Below, piece by piece: positions 37,453-45,883 of a stretch of 64,000 nucleotides of DNA. Position 1 is the stretch's first letter. Each line of letters begins with the position of its first letter. The stretch comes from Flavobacterium cheongpyeongense. Its GTDB lineage: Bacteria > Bacteroidota > Bacteroidia > Flavobacteriales > Flavobacteriaceae. The notes under the pieces were generated by a model. It worked only from the letters and a program-made list of their open reading frames with translations. It was not told the DNA's origin and ran no database searches. Position numbers and translations under genes: made by a program. Location of the stretch: positions 1 through 64,000 of the forward strand of contig NZ_QJHK01000013.1 of the NCBI RefSeq assembly GCF_003202435.1. Direction: 5' to 3'.

Positions 37453-37467
37453 TCATTATACTTTCTC

Positions 37468-39237
37468 ATGAAACAGTTTTTTACGTTATTCATTTTATTC
37501 ACATTTTGTTTTGCTTACAGTCAGACACTTTCCAAAAAACAGGATTATTTTGTTCAGTTTAATGGCGGTCAGCTTTCAAAAAAAGTAAGCGTTGCTGAGG
37601 TTCTGAATCATTCTCTTTTAAAGAATGGGAAAATGAAACTGAATGCCAATCAATATGCAGATCTTATTAAATTAGACCAGAAAATAACAGTTCACGGCAA
37701 TTATTCAGACAGTATTCCATATTATCAGGTTACAATTCCGATAAAAAGCAGAAACGATATTAAAACTTTTTTAATTCAGAAGGATAAAGAAAGTGACTCG
37801 ATTGAGAAGCCTCTTATTGAAGATTTTGGTCAGTATTCTGTATACAATTCGGGTGACAAAAAAACGACTATCGCATGGAATGACAATCATTTGGTGATTT
37901 TTGGATTAACTAAAAGATACTCTTACAATGATTATGCTGTAACAACTGCGGTTGATAGTGTTGCAGTTGTTAGCGATTCTTCTGCAGTTATTATGGAACA
38001 GCCTTATGAGCCTGCCGTAGATACAGCTTACACAGCTTATTCTGATGATTATTATGCTAATTACCAAAAAGAACAAACCGCTTTTGACAGCATTCAGTCA
38101 ATCAGTCAGAACAGATTTATAAAAATGCTTTTTGAAAATGGATTTACAGTTCCGGCCTCAGATAAAGTTCATGAAAATGCCGATATTTCATGTTGGTTTG
38201 ATTACGGGTCTGCAATGAGTAGTTTTAATACAGCTTATGCTGCTTTGGCAAGGTTTACGACCTATAATAAGTTTCTTCAGAATCAAAAAAATATCGGAAA
38301 TTTTGTAAAAGGAATCAATGTTGATTTTTATTTTGATAATGATAACGCACGTGTTGAAGAAATTGTCGAATATTCAAAGTCCATGGCTGATATAGCAGGC
38401 AAAATCTGTAACCGAAAAGTCAATAAAAATATCTTTAATTATTTTCCTGCCCAAAAGCCACTTGGTTATATGACGTACCATTTTAATACAAAGGAAATAC
38501 TGAATAATTTCCCGGCTTTTAGCGCCGAAATTTTCACTAATCCTTATATTTTGAAAGAGGATATTAGTGTTGCCACAGATTTAATCTCGACTATTATCGA
38601 TGAAGAAGCTACCGCAACTCTTTTTGATGGTGATTTGAGCATGTTTCTTTACGATGTTGTAGAAAGAGAAGTCACTACAAAAACATACGAATATGACGAA
38701 AATTATGAGTCAAAAGAAGTAGAGAAAACAATAAAAAAAACAGTTCCGCTATTTTCAGTAATTTTTACTTCGACCCATCCAACATTTGCTGATAAACTGA
38801 TACAATTAGGCGTTCGCAAAAACGGATTGACCCCAAAAGGGAATTACTACGAAATAAAAGGAACTCAGGAATATGGGAATTTGTTTATTTTTAAGGACAA
38901 GGATGTGGTGATTATTGGAAACAGTATTGATCATATTTTCCCGAAAGAGAATTCATTCTCAAAAGAAGTTAAAAAAGAACTGAAACAAAATTATTTTGCT
39001 TCCCAGGTGAGCATGGATAAATTAGTAACAGCATATTCTAATTCCAGTGAAGCAAAACCATCTGATATGAAAAGCCTCAATCTACTGGCACAACAGTTTA
39101 CAGATGTTACCTTATATTCTGGAAAAAAACTGGTAGATAACAAACTGAAATTTGAGTTAAAACTAAATTCGTCAAAAGGAGATAAAAATATCATTTTGCA
39201 GACCTTAGATATGATTGAAGAATTAAGTACGAAATAA
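37468..39237 (+). CDS. Hypothetical exported protein, 589 aa
   Basis: Signal peptide (MKQFFTLFILFTFCFAYSQ) and a large soluble domain without membrane helices; no family recognised with confidence. An acidic, Tyr/Asp/Ala-rich stretch (about residues 155-200) looks like a linker between an N-terminal ~150-residue domain and a C-terminal ~370-residue domain. Forms a two-gene operon with the lipoprotein upstream. The pair faces hemF across a 116-nt inverted-repeat/terminator region. Confidence 0.75.
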   Translation: MKQFFTLFILFTFCFAYSQTLSKKQDYFVQFNGGQLSKKVSVAEVLNHSLLKNGKMKLNANQYADLIKLDQKITVHGNYSDSIPYYQVTIPIKSRNDIKTFLIQKDKESDSIEKPLIEDFGQYSVYNSGDKKTTIAWNDNHLVIFGLTKRYSYNDYAVTTAVDSVAVVSDSSAVIMEQPYEPAVDTAYTAYSDDYYANYQKEQTAFDSIQSISQNRFIKMLFENGFTVPASDKVHENADISCWFDYGSAMSSFNTAYAALARFTTYNKFLQNQKNIGNFVKGINVDFYFDNDNARVEEIVEYSKSMADIAGKICNRKVNKNIFNYFPAQKPLGYMTYHFNTKEILNNFPAFSAEIFTNPYILKEDISVATDLISTIIDEEATATLFDGDLSMFLYDVVEREVTTKTYEYDENYESKEVEKTIKKTVPLFSVIFTSTHPTFADKLIQLGVRKNGLTPKGNYYEIKGTQEYGNLFIFKDKDVVIIGNSIDHIFPKENSFSKEVKKELKQNYFASQVSMDKLVTAYSNSSEAKPSDMKSLNLLAQQFTDVTLYSGKKLVDNKLKFELKLNSSKGDKNIILQTLDMIEELSTK

Positions 39238-39248
39238 TTTAGAAAAAG

Positions 39249-39364
39249 AAAGAGGCTGTCCGAAAAGTCGAAGCTAGTCTCTGAGATTGCATAAATAAAA
39301 TTCGTCTCAAATAGGAGTCCAAATATTGTAAAAAAGAGGCTGTTCATTTTCGGACAGCCTCTTT
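39249..39364. repeat. 116-nt element with 18-bp perfect terminal inverted repeats
   Basis: AAAGAGGCTGTCCGAAAA at 39249-39266 is repeated in perfect inverse at 39347-39364. A third, partial copy (AAAGAGGCTGT) at 39333-39343 pairs with the right arm as a terminator. AGAGGCTGTC..AAA ends resemble insertion-sequence termini in this phylum, so this could be a MITE-like remnant reused as a terminator. No transposase lies inside. Confidence 0.55.
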
Positions 39365-39367
39365 TTT
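39330..39367. terminator. Bidirectional terminator between the exported-protein gene and hemF
   Basis: Perfect 14-bp stem (AAAAAAGAGGCTGT with ACAGCCTCTTTTTT) and a 10-nt loop. A and T runs on both sides allow it to stop both convergent transcripts. Confidence 0.9.
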
Positions 39368-39382
39368 ATGTTTTGAAGGTAA

Positions 39383-40285
39383 TCAAATCCAGTCTGCAGG
39401 ATTCTCTAATACTTTTATCAGTTTCTCTTCTTCACTTCCTGCTTCAGGATGATGATTGTAAACCCATTGCACATGAGGAGGAAGGCTCATCAGAATACTT
39501 TCGATTCTTCCGTTGGTTTTTAATCCAAATAATGTGCCCTTGTCTTGAACCAGATTAAACTCCACATAACGACCCCGGCGGATTTCCTGCCAGTTTCTGT
39601 TTTCCGGAGTGTAAGAAAGATTCTTTCTTCTTTCTACAATTGGTACATACGCTTCCAGGAAACTGTTTCCAACTTCAGTTACGAAATCGTACCAGTTTTC
39701 CATTGACATTGACTCATTTGCCTTGCAATAATCAAAGAATAAACCGCCAAGACCGCGGGCTTCATTTCGGTGTGCATTCCAAAAATATGAATCACACTGT
39801 TTTTTATATTTCGGATAAAACTCCGGATTGTGTTTGTCGCAAGCCGTTTTACAGGTTTTATGAAAGTGTTTCGCATCTTCTTCAAACAAATAATAAGGCG
39901 TTAAATCCTGTCCGCCACCAAACCATTGCTGAATCACATTTCCTGATTCATCGTACATTTCAAAATAACGCCAGTTGGCATGAACCGTTGGAACCATTGG
40001 GTTTTTTGGGTGAATCACCAGACTTAATCCACAAGCAAAGAAATCGGCTTCGCCAACGCCAAACATTTTTTGCATGGTTTCAGGCAATTTCCCATGAACG
40101 GCTGAAATATTGACACCGCCTTTTTCAAAAACTGCTCCGTTTTCAATAACACGTGTTCTTCCGCCACCCCCTTCAGGACGTTTCCATAAATCCTCACGGA
40201 ATTTTGTGGTTTCGTCAACGGCTTCTAATCCTGCTACAATTTGGTCTTGTAATTGTTGTATGTATGCGTAAAATTTGTCTTTCAT
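39383..40285 (-). CDS. hemF: Oxygen-dependent coproporphyrinogen III oxidase
   Basis: About 300-residue cytoplasmic enzyme that oxidatively decarboxylates coproporphyrinogen III to protoporphyrinogen IX using O2. Signatures: VPTVHANWRYFE, WFGGGQDLTPYYLFEEDAKHFHKTCK, FWNAHRNEARGLGGLFFDY and ERRKNLSYTPENRNWQEIRRGRYVEFNLVQDKGTLFGL. MKDKFYAY at 40285 is the preferred start; an ATG at 40291 would overlap the previous stop (TAATG). Last gene of the minus-strand hem operon. Presence of HemF shows the route needs oxygen at this step. Confidence 0.97.
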   Translation of the reverse strand: MKDKFYAYIQQLQDQIVAGLEAVDETTKFREDLWKRPEGGGGRTRVIENGAVFEKGGVNISAVHGKLPETMQKMFGVGEADFFACGLSLVIHPKNPMVPTVHANWRYFEMYDESGNVIQQWFGGGQDLTPYYLFEEDAKHFHKTCKTACDKHNPEFYPKYKKQCDSYFWNAHRNEARGLGGLFFDYCKANESMSMENWYDFVTEVGNSFLEAYVPIVERRKNLSYTPENRNWQEIRRGRYVEFNLVQDKGTLFGLKTNGRIESILMSLPPHVQWVYNHHPEAGSEEEKLIKVLENPADWI

Positions 40286-40290
40286 TGTCA

Positions 40291-40671
40291 TTATTTTTTG
40301 GCTTTCGCCGAAGCAATTTTCGAATTTATCCCAAAAGAAAAGACTTTGCTTTCTGATTGGATATATTGATAAACAGCCAAAGCCTTATCTTCAAAATTGT
40401 AGTTTTCAACTTTTGAAAAATCTATTAAAAAATCTGCAAACTGTTCTAATTGTTCCCAGTCAAAATGAAGATGCATCAATAATTCGATTAAATCTTCATT
40501 GGAATGATCAACTAAGGTTTCAATGTTTAGCGCGAATTCTTTTAATTGATTTTCAATATTCGTTTTATCTAAATCATTCAAAGGCTGAGGTACAAAAACA
40601 AGAGTACGCAATGTTTTTAGAACATTGTCGATTCTGATTTTTTCTTCGTCTCTTAAACCTTTGTTGAGCAT
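40291..40671 (-). CDS. Conserved hypothetical protein in the hem operon
   Basis: 126 residues, soluble and almost wholly helical (LRDEEKIRIDNVLKTLRTLVFV, LLMHLHFDWEQLEQFADFLIDFSKV). No family recognised; a Leu/Asp/Glu-rich helical bundle is likely. The stop touches the hemF start, so it is translationally coupled to hemF. The start is preceded on the coding strand by GATAAAGAAATAAGAG, which also precedes hemE and belongs to the shared border of the REP unit. A haem-related accessory role is only inferred from position. Confidence 0.8.
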   Translation of the reverse strand: MLNKGLRDEEKIRIDNVLKTLRTLVFVPQPLNDLDKTNIENQLKEFALNIETLVDHSNEDLIELLMHLHFDWEQLEQFADFLIDFSKVENYNFEDKALAVYQYIQSESKVFSFGINSKIASAKAKK

Positions 40672-40692
40672 GATTTTCTCTTATTTCTTTAT

Positions 40693-40720
40693 CTTGCAAG
40701 GTTTTCAAAACCTTGTAGGT
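40693..40720. repeat. REP-like palindrome, left of RAYT
   Basis: Imperfect palindrome with arms CTTGCAAGGTTTT and AAAACCTTGTAGG. It shares its left border (CTCTTATTTCTTTATC) and right border (TGTAGGTAT) with the copy at 42.5 kb. Confidence 0.8.
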
Positions 40721-40760
40721 ATCTTTATGTGTTTTTATCTGAATTCATTTCCAATTAGCT

Positions 40761-40786
40761 CTTCAAGGTTTCGAAGACCTTAGAAT
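40761..40786. repeat. Diverged REP-like palindrome
   Basis: CTTCAAGGTTTCGAAGACCTTAG is a decayed version of the same palindrome, 12 nt after the RAYT stop. Confidence 0.5.
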
Positions 40787-40797
40787 AAAAGCTGTGA

Positions 40798-41349
40798 TTA
40801 CTCAAAAGTATACGTCTCATTTATAAGGTCATTCTTTTGATTGTGATAAAAAATGAAGTTCTCCAAATCTCCAAATAAATTTATAATCTCATTCCTTTCT
40901 ATTTTTGTCTCTTTATCAGATAAATAGGTCTGATAGGATGAAAATTGGAAACTTTTGAAATCTAAATCAAAATGATGTTTAGGATTCAAATGAATATAAA
41001 CAATCAATTGTTTTAAATAAGTTTCGTCTTTTAATTTTATTCTTTTGAAATGTTTTTTAAATAAACTTCTAGTTCTGTTAACTTGCTTATTGAAAGCTTT
41101 TGCATATGAATTAAACAAGTTTGAAAATGCCTGAGTAACCTCTTTTTCTTCTGAATTAAGTCGAATAACTAAATGAAAATGATTATTCATTAAACAATAT
41201 GCAAAAATTGAAATTTTATCTTTGGAATATTTAGCTAACTGTTTTAAGAAATAAAGCTTGTTAGTGTCATTTTCAAAAATGGTTGTTCCGTTTATTCCTC
41301 TGTTATATATATGATAATAACAATCTTTTTCTAAAACTTCTAATTTCAT
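40798..41349 (-). CDS. REP-associated tyrosine transposase (RAYT, Y1/HUH IS200-like)
   Basis: 183-residue HUH endonuclease of the Y1_Tnp/RAYT type. DCYYHIYNRGINGTTIF is the family start, FAYCLMNNHFHLVI carries the HUH pair (His57, His59), and NSYAKAFNK holds the probable catalytic Tyr82. SLFKKHFKRIKLKDETYLKQLIVYIHLNPKHH completes the fold. RAYTs nick and join single-stranded DNA at REP palindromes. Palindromes of one type lie on both sides here and again between hemE and hemD. The frame is intact. It interrupts the order hemE-small gene-hemF in the same orientation, without obvious damage to the operon. Confidence 0.9.
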   Translation of the reverse strand: MKLEVLEKDCYYHIYNRGINGTTIFENDTNKLYFLKQLAKYSKDKISIFAYCLMNNHFHLVIRLNSEEKEVTQAFSNLFNSYAKAFNKQVNRTRSLFKKHFKRIKLKDETYLKQLIVYIHLNPKHHFDLDFKSFQFSSYQTYLSDKETKIERNEIINLFGDLENFIFYHNQKNDLINETYTFE

Positions 41350-41400
41350 ATTGATATTGCTTATCCTGCGACGTTTTCAATATAGATAATTTAGTTTATA

Positions 41401-41428
41401 CCTACAAGGTTTTGGAAACCTTGCAGGA
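41401..41428. repeat. REP-like palindrome, right of RAYT
   Basis: Arms CCTACAAGGTTTT and GGAAACCTTGCAGG, in opposite orientation to the copy left of RAYT as judged by the loop. A partial, decayed left half (TTATCCTGCGACGTTTTC) sits at 41361-41378 just before the RAYT start. Confidence 0.8.
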
Positions 41429-41454
41429 ATGGACACGGAATACTTTCAACTTAT

Positions 41455-42480
41455 TTACTGTCCGTATTCCTTAACCGCATCAATAAACGCTTTGGCATGA
41501 TCTACAGGAATATTTGGTAAAATTCCGTGACCTAAATTTACGATATATTTATCTTTTCCGAATTCGTCGATCATTTCATGAACCATTTTTTTGATGGTTG
41601 GAATTGGAGAAAGCAATCTTGACGGATCAAAGTTTCCTTGTAACGTAATGTTTCCTCCAGATAAATAACGCGCATTCCTTGCCGAACAAGTCCAGTCTAC
41701 ACCTAATGCAGAAGCTTTACTTTTACCCATTTCATTTAGTGCAAACCAGCATCCTTTTCCGAAAACAATAACTGGAGTAATTTCAGCTAAAGCATCAACA
41801 ATCTGGTTGATGTATTTCCATGAGAATTCCTGATAATCAACCGGAGACAACATTCCTCCCCAGGAATCAAAAATCTGAACGGCATTCACTCCCGATTTTA
41901 CTTTTTCTTTCAAATATAAAATCGTTGTGTCTGTAATTTTTTGCAATAAAGTATGTGCTGCAACCGGGTTTGAAAAGCAGAAACCTTTTGCAGTGTCAAA
42001 ACTCTTAGAACCTTTTCCTTCAACAGCATAACAGAAAATGGTCCATGGTGAACCTGCAAAACCAATAAGCGGAACCTCATCGTTCAGCATTTCTTTGGTT
42101 AATTTAACTGCATCAAAAACATATCCTAAAGTTTCGTTTACATCCGGTACATAGACCTGATTGACCTGTTCTATGGTGCGAATTGGATCCGGAATAATTG
42201 GACCCAAATTGTCTTTCAATTCCACATGAATTCCCATTGCGCGGGGAACAACCAAAATATCTGAGAATAAAATGGCAGCATCAGGAGCAATCCTACGAAT
42301 AGGCTGAACTGTAATTTCTGCAGCCAGTTCAGGAGTTTCGCAACGGGTAAAGAAATCATATTTATCACGAAGGGCTCTGAATTCCGGCAAATATCTTCCT
42401 GCCTGACGCATCATCCATACAGGTGGACGCTGAACGGTTTCTCCTTTTAATGCTTTTAAAAATAGGTCGTTTTTTAACAT
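41455..42480 (-). CDS. hemE: Uroporphyrinogen decarboxylase
   Basis: 341-residue cytoplasmic enzyme removing four acetate carboxyls from uroporphyrinogen III to give coproporphyrinogen [23 protein letters not shown] (the RQAGR motif with substrate-binding Arg), [11 protein letters not shown] with the catalytic Asp, [32 protein letters not shown] and [13 protein letters not shown] are all present. Length is normal. It lies between two groups of REP-like palindromes; the start codon is directly preceded by the REP border GATAAAGAAATAAGAG on the coding strand. Confidence 0.98.
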   Translation of the reverse strand: MLKNDLFLKALKGETVQRPPVWMMRQAGRYLPEFRALRDKYDFFTRCETPELAAEITVQPIRRIAPDAAILFSDILVVPRAMGIHVELKDNLGPIIPDPIRTIEQVNQVYVPDVNETLGYVFDAVKLTKEMLNDEVPLIGFAGSPWTIFCYAVEGKGSKSFDTAKGFCFSNPVAAHTLLQKITDTTILYLKEKVKSGVNAVQIFDSWGGMLSPVDYQEFSWKYINQIVDALAEITPVIVFGKGCWFALNEMGKSKASALGVDWTCSARNARYLSGGNITLQGNFDPSRLLSPIPTIKKMVHEMIDEFGKDKYIVNLGHGILPNIPVDHAKAFIDAVKEYGQ

Positions 42481-42495
42481 CTCTTATTTCTTTAT

Positions 42496-42522
42496 CCTGC
42501 AAGGTTTCCAAAACCTTGTAGG
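42496..42522. repeat. REP-like palindrome, first of the hemE-hemD doublet
   Basis: CCTGCAAGGTTT opens and AAACCTTGTAGG closes the 27-nt palindrome. With the next copy 24 nt away it makes an inverted doublet. Confidence 0.85.
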
Positions 42523-42546
42523 TATTGTTTTTAATTAATATATACA

Positions 42547-42573
42547 CCTGCAAGGTTTTGGAAACCTTGCAGG
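42547..42573. repeat. REP-like palindrome, second of the hemE-hemD doublet
   Basis: Perfect 12-bp arms (CCTGCAAGGTTT and its complement) around TGG. This is the best-preserved copy in the window. Confidence 0.88.
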
Positions 42574-42584
42574 AATTTGGTTTG

Positions 42585-43250
42585 TTACTTATATTCCTGA
42601 ATTACATTTTCGATCACATCTTCAATTGTAGGCTGATCTGCGACGATGATGTTTTTAGTAATTTTTGATAAAGCATCTGCGGTTGTATCACCAATGCAGA
42701 AACAGATTTGTTTATTTATGGAATTGTCTTTCAGATAACTCTTAACACCAGAAGGACTGAAAAACAATACTGCTTCAGGATTTCCTTTTATTTTTTGCGG
42801 CTGCAATGTTGTGTCGTAAACCTGAATTTCATTGAATTTAATTCCGTTTTCTTTTAAAGCTTCAGGCAAAGTATCTCTTCTAAGATTCCCGCTGAAAAAG
42901 GTATAACTCTCACTACTGTAAATCAAAGTGATAATTTCTGCCAAATCTGAAGCGTAACCTGTATAGGCAACAACGTTGAAGCCGTTATCTGTCAATAAGG
43001 TTTTGGTCTTAAGTCCAACGCAATACACGTTTTTCTTTTTGAGTTCTTCCGATTTTGGATGTGATAAAACGCTATGAACGGCATTCTGACTTGTAAAAAT
43101 CAGGCTTTCGTTGAGGTCTTTTAATTCAAAAGGTTTGTTTTCGGTTTTGATGAAATCGGCTTCGATTACTTCAATACCATATTTCATCAATTCCTGCTTA
43201 TGAAGAGGCGATAATATTTTAGTTGATAGTATTTGAACTTGGTTTGCCAT
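42585..43250 (-). CDS. hemD: Uroporphyrinogen-III synthase
   Basis: 221-residue cytoplasmic enzyme that cyclises hydroxymethylbilane with inversion of ring D. The family is sequence-divergent, but the order hemC-hemD and motifs such as LIFTSQNAVHSVL, VYCVGLKTKTLL, YDTTLQPQKI, AVLFFSPSGVKSYL and CFCIGDTTADAL fit it well. The start shares a base with the hemC stop (43250), implying coupled translation. Followed by the REP doublet before hemE. Confidence 0.93.
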   Translation of the reverse strand: MANQVQILSTKILSPLHKQELMKYGIEVIEADFIKTENKPFELKDLNESLIFTSQNAVHSVLSHPKSEELKKKNVYCVGLKTKTLLTDNGFNVVAYTGYASDLAEIITLIYSSESYTFFSGNLRRDTLPEALKENGIKFNEIQVYDTTLQPQKIKGNPEAVLFFSPSGVKSYLKDNSINKQICFCIGDTTADALSKITKNIIVADQPTIEDVIENVIQEYK

Positions 43251-44173
43251 TATTTTTTCAGAGAATCTTTAATGGTTTGCATCAATTCCGTTCCGCCATT
43301 ATTCAAAATCTCCTGAGCCGAGTTAAAACCTAATTTTTTCCATTCTGAGATATCAACTGTTTTATCGATTTCCAGTTTTTGTTTCCCATCAATAGAAAGT
43401 AAAACGCCTTGAAAATGCAAAGCGTCTTCATCTTCATTATAGGTAACCAAAGACCCGATTGGCGCTGTACATCCGCCTTCAAGTGTTCTTAAAAACTGAC
43501 GTTCTATATAAGTACAAATCTCAGTTTCAATATGATTTAATTGCGAAAGTGCATCAAGCGTATAATTGTCATTTTCCATTGCCACAACCAGCATCGCTCC
43601 CTGCGCTGGTGCGGGAATCATCCAGTCGAGATTGATAACGTTTTCCGGTTTTAGGTTAATGCGTTCCAAACCTGCAGCTGCAAAAACAGCTCCGTCCCAG
43701 TCGTTATCCTGAAGTTTCTGCATCCGCGTATTTACGTTTCCGCGTAAATCAACAACCGTATGATTTGGATATTTATTGAACCATTGTGCCTGGCGACGCA
43801 GACTTCCGGTTGCAATAGTACTTGGATTGGCGAAATCAGGATTTCCTTTGTGTACCAAAATATCCAATACATTTGCTCTTTCCAAAACAGCTGCCTGAAC
43901 GATTCCTTTTGGTAAAGCTGTCGGAACATCTTTCATAGAATGTACGGCAATATCAATATCACCATTGATCATAGCAATATCTAAGGTTTTTGTAAAAATT
44001 CCGGTAATTCCGAGTTCGTAGAGGGGTTTGTCGAGAATAATATCTCCTTGTGATTTTACGGCAATAATTTCAGTTTTGTAGCCTAAATCGTTTAACTTTT
44101 TTTCAACGGTGTGCGCTTGCCAAAGTGCGAGTTCACTATCGCGCGTTCCTATTCTAATAACTTTTTGAGCCAT
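43250..44173 (-). CDS. hemC: Hydroxymethylbilane synthase (porphobilinogen deaminase)
   Basis: 307-residue cytoplasmic enzyme polymerising four porphobilinogens. IRIGTRDSELALWQAHTVEKKL, the catalytic Asp region HSMKDVPTALP, GSLRRQAQW, DLRGNVNTRMQKL, PAPAQGAMLV and the dipyrromethane-binding Cys in LEGGCTAPIGS are all present. Located 44 nt after hemA and overlapping hemD by one base, in pathway-related order. Confidence 0.98.
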   Translation of the reverse strand: MAQKVIRIGTRDSELALWQAHTVEKKLNDLGYKTEIIAVKSQGDIILDKPLYELGITGIFTKTLDIAMINGDIDIAVHSMKDVPTALPKGIVQAAVLERANVLDILVHKGNPDFANPSTIATGSLRRQAQWFNKYPNHTVVDLRGNVNTRMQKLQDNDWDGAVFAAAGLERINLKPENVINLDWMIPAPAQGAMLVVAMENDNYTLDALSQLNHIETEICTYIERQFLRTLEGGCTAPIGSLVTYNEDEDALHFQGVLLSIDGKQKLEIDKTVDISEWKKLGFNSAQEILNNGGTELMQTIKDSLKK

Positions 44174-44217
44174 ATTTTTTTGGATCCTTAAAAGTAAGGA
44201 ACATTCTGTTTAACTAT

Positions 44218-45522
44218 TTATGAAAGGTTGATTTTATATTTTTCTTCAACTGCAGAAGGAATGTTTTTTGGTGCAAGCTGTCCAATCTGGAATACTTTCT
44301 CAATGAACTCAATACTATCATCAATTGAGGTGTTCTCGTCTTTTAAGTGACTGGCAAACTGGCTGGTGATTTTTTGAATAATTCTGGAACTAATCAATTC
44401 AGCCTGTTCTTCATCAAAATTCAGCATTTTCTTTCTTTGAAAAGCAAGTTCTCCGGAAACAATATCGTTTAGTTTAGCTTTTAATGCATGAATAGTTGGG
44501 GCGTATTTGCGGCCGTTCACCCAGGTGTTCAATTCTAATTTCATATCCTCGATTATAGCTTCGGCAGCGGGAATATGCTGTTTTCTTCTTTCGAGTGTAT
44601 CATCAGTCATCTGTGACAAATAATCCAGATGAATTAAAGTTACACCCGGTGTTTGTTCTACATCAGGATTTACATTTCTCGGAATAGATAAATCCAGTAT
44701 CAGTAACGGTTTTTTTAAGTTGAGTAATGTTTTGTCGATAGTTGGGTTTTTTGCACCTGTTGCTACAACCAAAACATCGGCTTGTTGTATTTCTTCCTGC
44801 AGATTAGCGTAGTCTTTTACAATAACATTTAGTTTTCCCGCTAGTATTTCAGCTTTGTTTTTGGTTCTGTTGATAAGGGTAATATGGCCATTTTTAGTAT
44901 GTTTTACTAAATTTTCGCAGGTATTGCGCCCTATTTTTCCAGTTCCGAAAAGCAGAATGTTTTTGTTTCCGATGTCTTCTACGTTTTTGATGATATATTG
45001 AACTGATGCAAATGAAACTGATGTTGCACCAGAAGAAATTTCAGTATCTGTTTTGACTTTTTTGCTTGCCTGAATAACGCTGTTGACAAGACGGTCAATA
45101 AAAGTATTAATTAACCCCTCAGCTTTACTAAGGTTAAAAGCAATTTTAATTTGACTGATAATCTCAAAATCACCAAGGATTTGGCTGTCTAAACCTGTCC
45201 CCACACGAAACATGTGGTTTATGGCTTCCTGATTTTTGTAGATATAGGCAACTTCGCGAAATTCCTCTACAGAACCATTACTGTTATCGCAAAGTAATTT
45301 GATTAATTCGTACGGATGATTCGCAAAACCATAAATTTCGGTTCTGTTACAAGTCGAGGTAACAATTAATGATTCTATTCCTTCGGCTTTAGCCTGAGCC
45401 AGCAAATCAGATTGTGCCTTAGTGTCTAAACTAAATTTCCCTCTAATGGTAGCGTCTGCTTTTTTATAACTTAAACCTAAAGCGTAAAAAGTGGTGGTTC
45501 TGGACATGTTAAAATTTTCCAT
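44218..45522 (-). CDS. hemA: Glutamyl-tRNA reductase
   Basis: 434-residue NADPH enzyme that reduces glutamyl-tRNA(Glu) to glutamate-1-semialdehyde, the first committed step of C5 haem synthesis. YALGLSYKKADATIRGKFSL, the catalytic Cys in TSTCNRTEIYGF, MFRVGTGLDSQILGDFEI, the NADPH site ILLFGTGKIGRNTCENL and the C-terminal dimer helix are visible. Start at 45522 or at the ATG at 45507. First gene of the operon hemA-C-D-E-RAYT-small-hemF; hemL is not in the window. Confidence 0.97.
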   Translation of the reverse strand: MENFNMSRTTTFYALGLSYKKADATIRGKFSLDTKAQSDLLAQAKAEGIESLIVTSTCNRTEIYGFANHPYELIKLLCDNSNGSVEEFREVAYIYKNQEAINHMFRVGTGLDSQILGDFEIISQIKIAFNLSKAEGLINTFIDRLVNSVIQASKKVKTDTEISSGATSVSFASVQYIIKNVEDIGNKNILLFGTGKIGRNTCENLVKHTKNGHITLINRTKNKAEILAGKLNVIVKDYANLQEEIQQADVLVVATGAKNPTIDKTLLNLKKPLLILDLSIPRNVNPDVEQTPGVTLIHLDYLSQMTDDTLERRKQHIPAAEAIIEDMKLELNTWVNGRKYAPTIHALKAKLNDIVSGELAFQRKKMLNFDEEQAELISSRIIQKITSQFASHLKDENTSIDDSIEFIEKVFQIGQLAPKNIPSAVEEKYKINLS

Positions 45523-45547
45523 ATTATACTTTCCTTAAAAAGTTCAA

Positions 45548-45576
45548 CAAAATTATTACTAACTATTTTATAAAAA
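45548..45576 (-). promoter_or_regulatory. Promoter of the hem operon
   Basis: On the minus strand TAATTTTG (45555-45548) fits TAnnTTTG, with TTG about 21 nt upstream. The rest of the 361-nt gap to the globin gene is AT-rich; apart from the terminator at its far end I see nothing in it. Confidence 0.5.
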
Positions 45577-45840
45577 CAACGCTAGAGGTACTTTTTATAT
45601 CGCTATGGAATAAATTGATTCATTTTGGCTATTCTAATTAGGATTTATTGCCTTTTATAATGATATCAAGGATTCAACAATTTGTTATGTATATTTATTC
45701 TAAATAACAGCCTGGCTTTTGTTTTAAATATTGTACGAAAAAATATCGCTATGAGTTCAAATAAATGTTTTTGTGATTATATATTATTTACTTTCATAAA
45801 TACTATAAAGTCTAAAGATAAAAAAACAGCTTCATGAAAG

Positions 45841-45873
45841 AAAACCCTACCTTTTTAATAGGATAGGGTTTTT
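45841..45873 (-). terminator. Terminator after the lipoprotein globin gene
   Basis: AAAACCCTACC faces GGATAGGGTTTT with one bulge and flanking A/T runs, 11 nt past the globin stop. Confidence 0.75.
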
Positions 45874-45883
45874 ATGAAATCAA

